A stretch of 64,000 nucleotides of DNA from contig OX393568.1 in NCBI GenBank assembly GCA_947652115.1, positions 20,070,621 through 20,134,620 of the forward strand, in the 5' to 3' direction. The DNA comes from Blastomussa wellsi. Lineage: Eukaryota > Cnidaria > Anthozoa > Scleractinia > Plerogyridae. Shown here in pieces: positions 23,180 to 36,982 of this stretch. Made by a program: the position numbers and the translations under genes. The notes below the pieces were generated by a model, which was not told the DNA's origin, ran no database searches, and saw only the letters and a list, made by a program, of their open reading frames with translations. How positions within the stretch are numbered: position 1 is the first letter of the stretch; every line of letters starts with the position of its first letter.

Positions 23180-25859
23180 TTAGTGTAATTGGCTTTTTAC
23201 ATCCGCATTTTCATAACACGCCGTGTACGACCAAGACCTTTTTGGATTATCCGAGTATGACGGCAAGCATGCGCATGGGCTTGTGGTATACAAGGGAACT
23301 GCTGACCAGGAGTATTGCGCGAAATTGCTTTGAGGTGTTAAGGCATTTCCTGGACTAAAAGGTATGCCATTGGCCGTGTAAAAGTGTTGAGGGCTCCAAG
23401 GTGCTTCATGATTGCCGAAGTGGTGCTCCAAAGCTTTGTTCTCTATGTCACTAGACGTGGTTAGCTCTTCCCCGTCTTTCATTTGCTTCCTGTATTTGGC
23501 TCTTCGGTTTTTGAACCACACCTAGAATGCAACATGGTGTCATTATTATTCACTCATCTCTATTATTCGTTTCATACTGCTCCTCGATGTGTATTCTCTA
23601 GCATCAGAGCAGATGTCTGATACCTACTGTTGAAATTGAAGTCTTTTGAGCATGCGTGGTGGTCCAATGTGACTCGCATTGCCTGCTTTCTAATAACCCT
23701 TATAACTGTTTCAGTTTTGAAAGTTCATTGACTCCGTGCCTATCTCCATCCGCATACAGCTATGCACTTGGGTGTCCGTTATCGAATACACCATTTCCGA
23801 ATTCGCTTTTACCTCAGTGTCAAAGTCTAAGTGAAAAACTATTGGTATGAAAATGTGTTTTACCTTCATGTTCATTTCCATGCAAAGCAAACTCATTTTC
23901 ATATGAACGGTTTCGTACGTAGACTCCGTTTTGAAACAGAGGTCAAAGGGAACTCGGAAATGGCCTATTGTAAAAATTGAAAATCATGGGGGTAACTATT
24001 AAGGTGGAAACATTATCCCTTGCTTCAAATAAAGGATTTAAACGCCCTGGGTATGAGCCTTGGTACTTAACCGAGTATGCTTTGTCGAATTTGCCCGCCA
24101 GTTGTCTCAAAGAGCACACAATTCACCTCTAGTCCATTACCATGGAGCGACTTATTCAAAGTTACTCCTTTGAGTCAATTGAAAGTTACATTCAAAACTG
24201 ACCAAAACTTCGCAGGTCGCCATTAATATACCAGTAAAACGCCAAAGGTAAATGAGGTTTGCGCACCATTCACAGGACAGGACAAAGACTAGACGGTACA
24301 AATTAAGAAGATATATAAAGCAATTTCCAAGGGCATTGACAAACCCGTTACCATTTATCGGCTTAAGAACACTCAAAACAAGACTTCCGACTTACCTGGA
24401 TTCTTGACTCTGGAATGTTAATATATGCCGCCAACTGTTCCCTCATTACTACATCCGGGTAATGAGTTTTCGAGAAAGTATTTTCTAGTATCTGCAGCTG
24501 TTGATGAGTGAATGCAGTGCGTGTTCTTCGATGCTTACCTCTCGATGACCCATAATGCACCTCCAGTATTATATCTGTGAAGGGAAATTTTGGCGTGTTA
24601 AATTGTACGTTAGCTTGAGGCCAGCAGGTTTGTGCAAATCAGTAGGTTCAATATTGTGAAGAAAATAGTGTATGTGGAGATATGTGAAAATGTCGCTGAT
24701 GACGACCACGGCTAACTTAAAAATTTGAGTCTTTCAAAGAACACGATAGGTTCTATAGAGGGTAAACTCTTGACAGTTAACTTAAATTACGGATGACTTC
24801 GTGGCCCTCCATCTAACGGAAAAATATTTCTCAAACTCATTAATAACTCATCACGTTAAAACAAAGGAAATCAGAACCGTGAAGGAGGTTTGGAAATGTG
24901 ATCTTAATTAGCATAGATTTTTAGGATTTTATTTCTTCGATTTCTCCGTAGTTTTAGTTTCGATTGAGAAGATATACCAAACACTCCAGACAGTGTTTCA
25001 TCACATTTCCAAACACCTCGAAGTTCGTCAAAAATACTCCGCTGCGCGTCGTATTTCAACTCTCTTGTCGGTGTTTTGAAATGTGATAAAACACTGTTTC
25101 TCGTGTTAAAAAAAATATATTACATAAAAATTATATTAATATATGGCACTCGGGTGATGCATGCATGCTTGTTAAAACGCACTTTCGGTGAATTCAAAAG
25201 GCTTCCGCCGTAACAAAAAACATGTTTTGATGCCGCGAGCATCTCAAGAAGAGCTACCACGGTTTTGGAAACTTTTTTTTTTAATTAGAGTATTTGTATA
25301 AGTTTTTTTGTCCGCAGTTCTAGTTACAAATTTCAAATTATACAATTTTAGAAAATAATACGCGGTTAGAGAGTTTTTTATTCACCAAAAATATGATAGA
25401 GAAGATGATAGAAATATAAATTTTATGAATCACTTGTGTGCGCATTCGTAACCGCTTCGCAGAGTGTGCTTTCTTGTGCAAAGTTATAGCTAAATCTTTT
25501 TTGGGTACTAGGTAATGCATGAGGTACTTGAGAGCGCCTCCTCCCCCCTCCCCCTCTCTTTAATGGCATCCCTTAGTTGATTCATACCGGCCAACTCGCT
25601 TATTTTGAATTTTGGAGCGGAAAAATATCACGTTGATAATTTTCAAGTATTGAAGTTCTCGTTTTTTTTAAGTCGTTCGCGAGCCTTGCTACAAACTTTT
25701 GAGTGACACGGCACCCTGCATAACACTATACTCACCAGCCAGGCGCTCAGCCAAAGTTAAAGCCCGATCCGCTGAGCGAGGTTCTTGAGTTGAATCACAT
25801 TTGTCTGGTTTCAGTATGTTGTCTATGGAAAATGACGAAGTGCTTAGGTCTGACTCCAT
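23180..25859 (-). CDS. dmbx-like: Gene C: Dmbx homeobox gene, closest to family consensus (214 aa)
   Basis: Exons are 25736-25859, 24396-24574 and 23180-23521, with introns of 1161 and 874 bp and good donors (GTGAGT, GTAAG) and AG acceptors. The protein starts [26 protein letters not shown] is the same heptad as the Goosecoid repressor motif. Exon 1 ends [10 protein letters not shown] and splices to [10 protein letters not shown], near identical to the vertebrate Dmbx1 stretch [19 protein letters not shown] (recalled from family knowledge). The homeodomain covers residues 56-115: [35 protein letters not shown], then [15 protein letters not shown]50 is residue 105. The 99-residue tail is rich in Ser, Pro, Tyr and aromatic residues, contains PCACLPSY, and has no OAR-like motif, unlike vertebrate Dmbx1. 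DNA preference is expected to be TAATCC-type from K50. I am very sure of the family; the function in this animal is inferred. Confidence 0.93.
25141..25369. repeat. Dispersed repeat, copy 2 of a direct pair
   Basis: Begins ATATGGCACTCGGGTGATGC and ends AATACGCGGTTA, colinear with 19711-19940. It lies within intron 1 of gene C. Confidence 0.65.
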
Positions 25860-26151
25860 CTCTGTTGTTGGTTACAAGTTTCTGTTTTTACGTTGTTGAC
25901 ACAGGATTTTCTTGATCGTTTAAACTGTTAAGGGCTGTCCTAGGTTTCTTTCTTGTTCTCTGTAGTGATAAAAAATGTCAAATGACGAACTTATTGTCAA
26001 TTTAGGCAGCACATATGAACTCTCTGTAATGATAAAGCCATACATGTTCAGCCGCCCTTTTCACACATATGTATTTCGCGACAGAAGGTACTTGTACCCC
26101 GCCTTTCCTGCAGCTGGGTGCAGTCGCACAGATTACTGTCTGATTTAGAAA

Positions 26152-26578
26152 GATACTGTAAGCAGATTTGTTCCCTTCTTCCTTGCCTTCTTTTCGGCTA
26201 AATTAGTGCAAGGCGAAGCGACAAGCTCGAAATCCTATAACGAGTTTATAACTGGATAACAATGGCCAAGAGAAAACGAAGCATTTTCCGAAACAGTAGA
26301 AATTACAGAGGAGGCTTTGTCATACCCTTACGTTCTTAGAAAAGTTAATGCAATCGAAACAGTAGCTTTGGTTGAAAAATATTGTAAGCTGATTTACTTC
26401 TTTCCTTCTTTCTTCTGGACTAAAGTGATAAAGAGGCGTTGAGATAGACTCAAAATCCTATAACGAGTACATAACTGCGTTACAATTGATAAACAGAAAA
26501 ATCAAAGAATGCATATACAAAAATAACACTGAATCGGATTGTATTTTTCTTCATACCCTCGCATTCTCAAGATCTTTC
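26152..26578. repeat. Diverged direct duplication upstream of gene C
   Basis: Two units of about 200 bp (26152-26345 and 26378-26578) share TACTGTAAGC/TATTGTAAGC, AAATCCTATAACGAGT and TCATACCCT in the same order. They sit 0.3-0.7 kb upstream of the gene C start. Confidence 0.6.
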
Positions 26579-27135
26579 TTCGAAGGTTCCGGTGTCTTGT
26601 TCGGCAGTTTTCGTGTTACAAATTTATTTAGTCGTCTCTTTGTGTGAAACCACATAAATTGTCAACAGGGAACAAGTGACTTCCTTTTCATTGTCCTGAC
26701 ACGTACTTCTATATACACCATGAAAACCGTGAGGATATTAAAAGTAATCCGTGTGAGCTTTGGCATCAAAAACTCTTGCCGAAACTCTTTATTTCATTTA
26801 CTTTCATAGCGCTGTTCATTTCCGAACATAAAACTCTAGCAGTGGGGTTAAGCAAATCGTACTTAAACGAAACAGCCTCCGCACTATATTGCCTAAACCA
26901 GGTTTATCGCTATGTACACACCTCCAACGTTTTCTTATGCCGATCGTTTGCTCAAGAAATTCAGCAGCTGACACTGATTGATAGCCTCATAATTGCAAGC
27001 TTGTGGACCTCCTTGAAGAAGCTTTCTGTTAGTGTACAACGACGCAGAATGTAATTAATTGAAATAGGAAGCTATGATCATCCGGGATCATAACGTGTTT
27101 TCCGAACGCGACATGAACCTTCTTGGAAGTGTGGC

Positions 27136-27348
27136 ACGGACGGATGAATTTTTTCCTCTAAACAAAATTGCTGCAGCCTTTTCACTCTTAACCCTCACGA
27201 TAAGAGTGAAAATAAAAAAAGAAAGGTTACTCAAGCGGATTTACGCACGTACTGATGATTTTTTCCTCGAGCAAAATTGCTGCAGCCTTTCATTCTTTGC
27301 CCCGGGCTCACGTTAAGAGTGAGTAAAAAAGTTCACTCACGCGGATTA
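27136..27348. repeat. Tandem duplication of about 105 bp
   Basis: 27136-27241 and 27247-27348 share GATGAATTTTTTCCTC, AAAATTGCTGCAGCCTTT, AAGAGTGA and a CGGATT end. Each unit has an internal pair of ACTCTTA/TAAGAGT arms. Confidence 0.75.
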
Positions 27349-30300
27349 AGTCAATTTGTAAATCGCTTGTTCGAAAATGTTGGGTGTTGTTTAAAAAGAA
27401 ATTGGGGAAGCATTGTCGATCTGCGGTAAAAAGAAGGAAATAAATTCCCATTTCTTTCAAATTTAGTGCCTTACTGTGTGTAATTTAGTTGATCAATTAA
27501 CGTGATTAATTTTAAAAGCCAGAATAATGTGATAAATTTGTGCTGGGTCTAATTGTCTTTCTCGTCGCTTTCTGGTAATCGCTTTTCCAAAATTAAGCAA
27601 GCAAGCCACTGATACGTTGAATATCCCCTTAGCTGAGCTGTTTACCATGATTTTCTTTGGAATCCCGGGAAGCCAACGCCCGATCTCTAATTTTGAAAAT
27701 TCACTTGAACAAGGGGGTTATCTTTTTGTAGACGTGAATAAAGAAGTCCTTATTCTTCAATAGCGTGATTGTTTGCCACATATCACCTGGTACTATTTTA
27801 ATGTATTATGAAATGTTTTCTTTCTGTTTATAAAAGTCGGTAACTACGGTGATAGGGGTAATACGAATCCCAAGAAGCGATTCTAACCGAAATTCTTAAA
27901 CAGCTATTTTAATTATTCAGTTTTAATTTCATTTGTGTGGGTTGGTGGTGCAAGACGTCTCAGCGACAGCTTGACGATTGCAAGTAGGAGATCAGACTTC
28001 GCTTCGAGCCGACTGGCTCGTTGTGAGTACATCTAAAACGTAGGTTGCATACCTATCGTCCCGCATCCACCCATTTGGCCTACCCACTGGCATGTTCATT
28101 CGTTTGCATTTTTTAGGCGCTGACTAACATTCAACTTGGTCTCGCATTTTCTTGAAAAACTCAGGAAGGCTACTTCCGCGTCTGAATAGTGATCGAGTGT
28201 GCATAGCACGCTTCTAGATCAATTAATCAGAGCCCGTGTGACTCTCATTTAAACAACTGAGTGGAAACATTCAACTGAAATGACAAATACCAACCCCACG
28301 AGTTGTGCATATGGAACTGTTTCTACTGGTTCTTGCCTCAAGAACGATTATAGATTCGCTCTCACGCATAATCACTCTAGCACGCTAAGTATGCCCAGTT
28401 ACGTCATTAACCACAAAATACAAATCTTTTTCCGTTCTCAGCCAAACAAAACACTGTTGATCCCTGCTTAGCTTCAGTGAGTTTTTAAAAAGCTCTTTAC
28501 AGTATTTTTGGACGTGCACGTTTTGGTAATCCTATATATATGTCACGCTATGCTCTTTCCACGCCAATCTTGCTGGACTAGTTAGGTTAGAGAGGATCCA
28601 TTCTTTCTCGTTTCCATGAACGGTTTTCCATGTCATTTTTAATCGTAGAGGCAAAAAATTAAAAACGTTCTTGAGGTATGGTCGAAAATAACCTGTTTCG
28701 TTTTATCTTGCTCGCATCATTCAGCCTTAACTTCCGCATATTTTTCAATTTTAAACATATTCTTCAACTTACCAAAAATATTGTTTTTCAAAGTGAGGAA
28801 CTGATTGCGTTCCGAAAATTGCCGGTAAAATATATTTGTTATTAGAGGGCGATTTTATGTTGGTTCAGTTGACGCTTTTAGTGTCTGGTACACATTGAAA
28901 TAGCTATTGCAATTCCTCATCTGGCTGCTTTCAAAAATAGGCGTTTTCTTTTAGCATGCAATCTTTGGATAAACATTTTGTTAAGGATGAGGGTAACCTA
29001 ATTACATGTACCCTGTAGTTTACTCGCTTTAACTGCAGATATGTTAAAGATTGTTTCAAAGGGTTTGACTCGAGTGCAAAATAACAATGGCATCAACAAA
29101 TCTAAATGATCTGCAGACTGCACAAGCATCAAAAATATACAATATGTTCAACTCTTTTAGAAGTTGGTGACGATTCGTGTTTCGTATATGTTAAAAATGA
29201 CGCTTAAAATAGTAAATTTACTTTACTATTAATATTTGATAGTGAACTCCATTTCAGCCGATCTAAATTCAGTGAAGCAGAATTATTAAGTCGCGCACCT
29301 GTAATTTCTGGAAACAAAAAAAACTCAACTCCCCTTCAAGAATAAAATGTGTGCTACTTGTTTTAATCTCATTCAGTTTTAGTTACGGTTGCTCTTTGAG
29401 GTTTCATATCCAAACAAGTAAAATCAAAGATAAATAGCAAGTCTGCTCTCTCTTTCTGTTTATGTTAAATATGAGTGTTAATTGTTAGTAAAATTCTATG
29501 TAGTACCTGTTTTCATGCAGTTGAACACGCAATTTTCCTGGTTTACTTTCTTTAGATGACTCCTGACGTGGGTAGCTATTCTCATTTGCCTTCTACAGAT
29601 GAGTTGTTAGACTGCCCCCGTTTAGGCTTTGTACCGCGCAGTTAAGCACGTCCGTCATTCGTCATTCCGCTGCGCACGGTATTATATGCGTGATGGCTTG
29701 TTTGTTTAGGATTGTGGAAGTAACTGCTCCGTGAGCTCATTTTGAAAGCCTAATTCTGTCACTCTGCAAGGCATTTACTAATCCTGTCTAGCCTGCTTTG
29801 TATCCCTGAGAGATTTTTTCTTTCTCTCTAAAACAAAGAAATTTCCCTCTCTATGAAGTACACATTGCAAACGGGAAGGCAGTGTTAAGAATCGCCCATT
29901 GCTAAAGCGAAAAGGACGCAGTAAATAAAGACAAAATGTTTCCACAAGGCTAGTAATTTCACGGAGAGAGGAAACGTGTTTTTGAAAGGATAATGCTTAT
30001 AGAGTATTAGTATTAGTGTTATATATTTATACGGACTGGTCGGATGGAAGTGACTTAAAGCGATTTTCGCTTAGCTGACTATAACTGCAGATTGACAGGG
30101 TTAGTAGTGCATGCGAAGGCTTTTCAATAGAATGTAGCCCGTTCCTCAAAGAAAACCTATCAAAATGGAAGCTTATTGACAATGCATGCTCTTGTGTTTC
30201 AAAAGGAAAGGAGAATCATATTTGGGACGCCGATAGCTTGAGGTTTTCGGCGTTAAACAAATAGTGGTGTAATAGGTACTTAGTCTGCAGATTAAATTTT

Positions 30301-31918
30301 AATAAAGAGATTAACATATTGCATTTTTGCGGATATAGGCAAGAAAAATTGATTTAAAATCTAACTGTTCATTTGCTTGTTTGTGTACTGGATGCCGATT
30401 CCGCTCTGAATGTTCAGACGTTTTACTAAGTAATTTACTGAACTCTCACCGAAAAATTCTATTCCGGCGTTTCGTTGACGTTGTATTGTTTTCGTCGAAT
30501 CATAGTTTACACAGGGATTTACAGAGATTATTTACTAATGAGCCTTCTTATATGATTGATTATTACGGGCTGTTCAGCGAACGAGGAGGCTTACGACAGG
30601 CCTGTGAACACGCGATGAATCCCTTCATTGCGTGCTGTTCTGAAAGCGCCAAATTTCCAAATCCACCTTGCGTAAAGTTGCCTGCGATAAATCGCGCGAA
30701 ACGCACGCTTTGTGAAAAGTAGAACAAATACAATATCTTTGGCGCTACATCCTTGCTAGCAAAACAAAGCTGACAAATGAAGGTCATTCATTTCGACAGA
30801 TACAAAAAATCACTTTATCGTGACATAACAAGTACAAATCAGATCAGCATCGCTAATATGCGGACGCATGCCCACACACGACCTATTTGCGTCGTCTGCT
30901 TGTGACTCACTTTTGGCGTCTCTACGTGAAGACATTTTAATCCTAAGCTATTTCACATATTTTTACTATCCCAGGAATTAGGTTATTCCAGAGAAAGTTT
31001 TAAAGAAGGGAAAACGCTAACTAAACTATTTAAAATTAAGCTGCACTTTGGTTTTATTCTAATTGTTCTATTTGCGCAAGTTGCAATTGCTCATGCTTAT
31101 AAAATGCTAAATATGTTTCTGACTTCTGCGTTCTATTTTTTTAACATATTTGAGAATTATTATTTTCAAAAGGTCATATTTGTTTTTTAAATGTTACTTT
31201 CCTCGTAGAAAGACGATGAGCTGTTTCCACCTCAAATAGAAGTTACAAACGTTTCAAGAGAAACTAAGTAAATAAAACCAGGAATTATTTGTCAATAAGA
31301 TGTAAAAAGACAAAAGTTATCGAACATATGTAAATAGTTGTTTTTCTTACAAACAGACATATAAAAGTTTTCCTTTTCCGAGATTATATAGTTTTTATAA
31401 CGGCTTGAGAATATCTTAACTAGATTTCAGAAAACTGCGATTGGTTAAATAAGCCGATTACTAAAACAATCAAACAGTCACGACATCACGTAACAACACG
31501 GTTACGTTTTGCGAGTTAACTAGCCTTCTATTTATGGAATGACTGTTCACTAACGTCTTTATTCAAATAACATGATCTCGATTTTTCGCTGGTCTATGCT
31601 ATGACTATACTTGTTTTTCTGCTTTTGGCACTAAAAGCTAATACACAGGAAATGTTTTGTTAACGACTTACAGGAAATGTTTACTGTGTTTATAGAGTGC
31701 ACGTGCAACATACTAATACCAAAATATGACAAACGTAAAGTTAAATCATGAGAGTTATTGCACAGAGCCTTTCTTCAACCAGCACCTGGTATCAGGGAGG
31801 ATGGTGGTATCTGAATACAGTGTACGCCCTTAGCAACAAACACTATTATATTGATTCTACGATGTTAGTACTCCTATGCTAGCGTCTATTAATTACCTCA
31901 AATGAATAGAGGGGGTAA

Positions 31919-31985
31919 GTCAGCACTTGAATCTCTTTACGGTGGCCAATTGACATTATCAACCCAGTTGATAAAACCAAATTAT
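31919..31985 (+). repeat. Fragment of the 46.9 kb inverted repeat
   Basis: Contains GAATCTCTTTACGGTGGCCA followed by ATTATCAACCCAGTTGATAA, matching one arm of 46903-47368. Confidence 0.7.
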
Positions 31986-34900
31986 ATTAATTACCTCGCA
32001 GATAGTTTGTTGGAGCAATTAAATTGTCTCTATTATTGAATTGATCAAAATTGTTTGTTTTCTGTCAAAGGAACACCCATTCGATAAGGGGGTTTTCGTT
32101 GTTAGACAAGCAGGACTTTTTTCTTATTATTTCGTTGCTTTACAACTACAAACTTTCATGGAATAGGTTTTTGTTTTTCTTGTTGTGGTTGATGGTAACT
32201 AGTATTGAACCACGAGAGACCGAGTGACATGCTGCTTAGTGCGGTAAAATGAACTCCAGTTTCCTTTGAAGGAAACATTTACGACTTGAGTGGTATACCT
32301 TTTGAGTTTTTCCCAATTATCGCCACTGATTTTTTGTTCTTTTTGAAAGCAACTTGACATTTTTGTGGTGAAAAGCTCAATTTTTGAATCGCGTAGTTTT
32401 GAAATTTGAAACTCTGAAGCAATCCGATATACTTTCAAGAATCTGTACTCTGACTGTGAAAACAAACATGAATAAACAGTTCTGCAAATTGTTTCAAGCA
32501 CATTGTCCTGGCGTATACCTGGCATGGGTAGCGTATAAAATAGAAACTGCCTTACGGCTATATGATAGACATCTGCGCATGAACCATCCTGTAGTCAAAC
32601 AACACGCCGCGTGAACCTGTCATGACCTTCAAACCGCTAGAGTCCAAGAATAAAGTTGCCTTTTTGAGTTTGATACGGTATTATTATAATCTATCACGGA
32701 ACACACACTTCTGCAGGCTGATAGCAGAAAAGTGGCCTTTTTCGGTGTGTGTAGCTTGATTCAGATAAGGACTAAATTCATTAGATCTCCGTACTTGCAG
32801 AGATAGTCGTCGTGAGCTACTCAAGACTATTTTCATAATTTTGTCAGCTACAAGCCAAAGCTTGGCTCATCTTCAACATGCAGGTGGCAGATGGAAACCT
32901 TTAGATCGTCGTCTTGGGGGAGTGTCCGCTTTACATCCAAATCCGATCAATTGCGGAGATCCCTCCGAGTAGATTTTTAGGACTTTTAAATGTTGGGTCG
33001 TCTTGACACGAACAGTAAACGCGTACTTCCCCTTCGGCGATAAAAGCATAATTCTTTCGGATGTAAACAAGAATTTCTACCAGTTTTCTATTAGTTTTCA
33101 CACTCAAAACAGAATATTTCGTTTTTTACCACATAAACGATGGCGAATTTGAAAATAAACGTGTATGAGGAACAAACGAGAAACCTTGAGTATTTAACCT
33201 CTTTGGCCCCAAAAGTGGTCAGCATTAAATTTCTCTTCAAAACATCAACACAGATTCTGAGATCTAGGTCACGAGAGTAAAGAACAAGAACTATAGGATT
33301 TATAGCTAGTCTAGTATGGAGAACTAAGATGTTGATCGTATTTTTATTTTAAAAATCCTTAAAAGCAGCATGTTACGTAATGCGTAGTTGGGGTGCAATA
33401 CACGTTGTTGGTAATGTTAACCCTAAACCCGAAGGAATGGGGTAGGGGTAGGGGATGGGATATACTCAGCCAAACCAGCGAAACGTCCACATATCTGTTG
33501 AAAACTGTTTCATATGCATACATGCACATGCCCATCAATTGCAGCTGATTTGCACTGCGCTTAACAAGAACTTTAACAATGAAACTTACAACTTGAATAC
33601 CTAGTAACAGAGAACGATCAAGGAATTTATACCTGAAAATCCTTTTTTCCTGCTAAATAAATGGAGTTAGCTTGCTCAAAGAAATAAATAGTTAGTACGG
33701 GTTTTTTCGCAAATTTGATACCATGAATCAGTATAAAATATATACATCTGCATGAGAATGCTAAAGATCACTACTCATAGTGCGTATTCGTATATCTTAT
33801 AGACATCGATTAAACATTTTAGAGAGTATAATCGCTGAATATTTTTTACGGGTCTTGTAAACAGGTCAAACGACGAGTACAAGTTACAACGATACTACAC
33901 ACGTCTACTGCTATATCTGATGTAAAAATATGTGTGTTGTCGTCCGCGGGTCCACATCAAGATTGCTGCCTCTACAACCCTGCTTAAACAAATAAATACA
34001 GATACAGCTACTTAGAAATATAATTAAAAAGCGCTTTCTTTCCTCGAAATCCTGTCTTTCCACTGTGTTTGAATCTTCCTCGCGATAAGGAGGAATAAAA
34101 CAGGACTACACGGAACCGTTAATTAAATTAAGTCTTGTGGAGTACAAATATCGGGATGCATTTGTACTCGTTTTGCGATTTTGGTGGATTTGGAAAATAA
34201 TTAGCTTTAGATTGTCAAGCTGCGTTGTTGGCAATTCTGGAAGGTATTTCCGCACGCGATTCGAGAAATTAACATTATTTCATCAAGTTCACGCCTTATA
34301 CTCCTCGGTCATCGGGCCATACTGGCCGCAAATTTGCTATGTTAGATGGAATGTAAGGTTAAAATACGTAAGTTAAATCTTTGATAGTTTTAAAATAGTA
34401 ATGAGGTATCCCGCTTCCTCGAGCAACCAAGAGAAATGAAATTGGTTCGATAATAGACTGTTGGAGATACACAAAGTGGCACTGAATTACGTTAAATACA
34501 AACATGCTCAATTCCATAAAATACTGCATGTTAATTCCTTTTTTGCTGTAAGACAAATGTTTACTAGCAATCGTTCGCCAAATCGGCGAAAAAAGAATCA
34601 AGTGACCGCCGCGGTTACAGACCGTTATCTATTTATTTTGCATCTTCGCAAACGAGAGATGTTTCTCTTAATGTCAGAAAATGTTTCTGGTGCTTCAAGG
34701 ATGATATTCGTCGCTTATTCGGTGCGTAAATACAAATAGAGAATACAATTTCCCCGGAAGTGTTAATTTGACTCAAGCTGTGATTATCACTGAAATTAGC
34801 ACTTTTAGTCCTTTCTAAATTATCAAAGGCTGGAGTTATCGTCGGGCAATTTTTCCCACGGGAACGTAGAATAGATTGGAGTTTGCGGGTTACCGATGGT

Positions 34901-35169
34901 TCGAGAATCCGTGGGTGTAAACATAACAACGTTCGAGTTAGTAGCCCTATTTGTATCGTTATTATATTATCGTATCATAGAATTTAATGTACACTACAAA
35001 TAAAGATTATATTTTGTGTCTTGTCTCCAGTGAGGCAATTCCAGTGGAAAGGACTTTTAGTGCAAATACCGGTTGGAATCGAGGAATTGAGACTCCACTG
35101 TTGTGAGAATATTCGGCATGTTTATTCTGCACAAGTTGTTTTTGTATTTTAACAGTTTAATAATGTTAA

Positions 35170-35519
35170 AACAAATTAATATTACAATCTACGCTGGTAG
35201 CTTAAAATAAAAAAAAGATCAACGACAGTGCACAACTATTCTTCAAAATATATCGCGAAATTTGCAATGTAGTAACTATTAATGGCCTTATGGGGGTTGT
35301 GACAGAAGCAAAATTCTAGGTGAGATGTCATGGAGGAAACAAATTAATATTGCAATCTACGAAGGCAGCTTAAAATAAAAAAGTCGAACGACAGTACACA
35401 ACTATTTCTGCAAAATATATCGCGAAATTTGCTATGTAGTAAGTATTAACTGACGTAGTGGGTTATGACAGTGAGCTCCAATTAAAAGGAGCAAAATTCT
35501 AAGCGAAATGTCATGGAAG
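35170..35519. repeat. Tandem duplication of about 170-180 bp
   Basis: Units 35170-35337 and 35338-35519 are nearly identical at both ends (AACAAATTAATATTACAATC / ...GCAATC; ATATCGCGAAATTTGC; ATGTCATGGA). The second unit has a short insertion. Confidence 0.85.
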
Positions 35520-36606
35520 GGAGGTCTTATTATACTCCCAGATCTATCGTTTAATAGTTGCAATATTTAAAAAAGAGTTCCCTGTTGATTGTCCATATAG
35601 CTAAGTTTGTGTACCATTTTGAATTTTTCTTTCTCTGATTGTCTAAAGCAGTTAAAACGTTCCACGCGCAAAAATACATTAGACGTTAATAAGGGATGCA
35701 TATTGGCAGAAAGTATAGCCGCCCACTTTGGAAAATACCATAATACTCTTTGTTTGTCCCCACAAAATTTTGCATAAGCATTGTTTCCAGGTTCTCTTGG
35801 GACTTACAAGTGGCCTATAGATTTCAAATCAACCAGAATCTTAAATGACAAAGTAAGCCATCAAATTCCAAAGCTGGTGCTTTCAAATCAAAGCTACAAT
35901 GAAGTACATGTAATATATTTTCAATACGGTAATCGTCCACTGTCAGAATGGCTTTAAAGATGGTCTTGATACGGGACTGGAATCTCAGTTAAATTATCGA
36001 CTCTTTATTAGCTATCATTTCAAATTTCATCCCGTCAGTAAAATTTGCACATCTCAGATCAGATCTCAGCTATAACTTCTCAGTGTTTAGTTAAACCCCA
36101 TCTATACTCATTTACCCACCCAACGTCAAAATGCCCCGTATTTTGGACCTTTCACTGCATAGGAATAAACTGTAAAAGTGATCGCCACGTTTCCTTCAAC
36201 TTAAGTAATGATCAAAAATAGCTAACCTGAGTTGATGTTCCAAAAATTTGATCTGTGAAAAACCCCAAACAACAAAGAAATAAAGAAATACTTTCATGTG
36301 GTGCTGTTTATTTTTGCCAACCGAAAGGTGTGCATAAGGTCGACTTTGAACTTGGAGCGTTCTTGGGAATAAAACGGTTAACGTCTTTACCAAATTGGAT
36401 GAAGGATCTTTTATCTGCGATGGGTGAGAGGATTAGTTTCGTCAGAAAATAAAAAAAATTACTCTTGCGGCGAAAATGAAAAATAATCGTCAGCACTGAA
36501 TGAGGGACGTAATTCTGATTATTTCTGGACTTCTAGTCTGCTACGAATCAAACTCACGTACTGTTGTTTGTTTGTTTGCTGATGTTTTTGGTCTTGTTGT
36601 TTCTTT

Positions 36607-36982
36607 GCGAAAAAAGCTAAAATGACCTGTTCCCGCTTTGTTGAGAGCGTGAATCGCGGGCGACGCCACCTCAATTTTCCATAAACTTTTAGCTAGACGA
36701 ATGAACTGTCTACCTATCAGGAGACAACCTAGCTTAATAGGTCAAGCTAATGGCGGAATGCTTAATATGTTAATTGTAAATTCGGGTAAATTCTAGACGT
36801 CAATGCGAAAAAAGCTAAAATGACCTGTTTCCGCTTTGTTGGAAGCGTGAATCACGGGCGACGCCACCTCAATTTTCCATAAACTTTTAGCTAGACGAAA
36901 GAACTGTAGACAACCTAGCTTAATAGGTCAAGCTAATTGCGGAATGCTTATGTTAATTCTAAATTCGGGTAAACAGACGTCA
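36607..36982. repeat. Tandem duplication of about 190 bp
   Basis: Units start at 36607 and 36805 with GCGAAAAAAGCTAAAATGAC and end near ACGTCAAT/ACGTCATT. The second copy has lost CTACCTATCAGGA-type text. High identity suggests recent origin. Confidence 0.88.

Noticed and set aside
30381..30722. 113-codon plus-strand frame with an overlapping minus-strand frame
   Set aside because: No recognisable domain; two overlapping frames on opposite strands and no exon signals.
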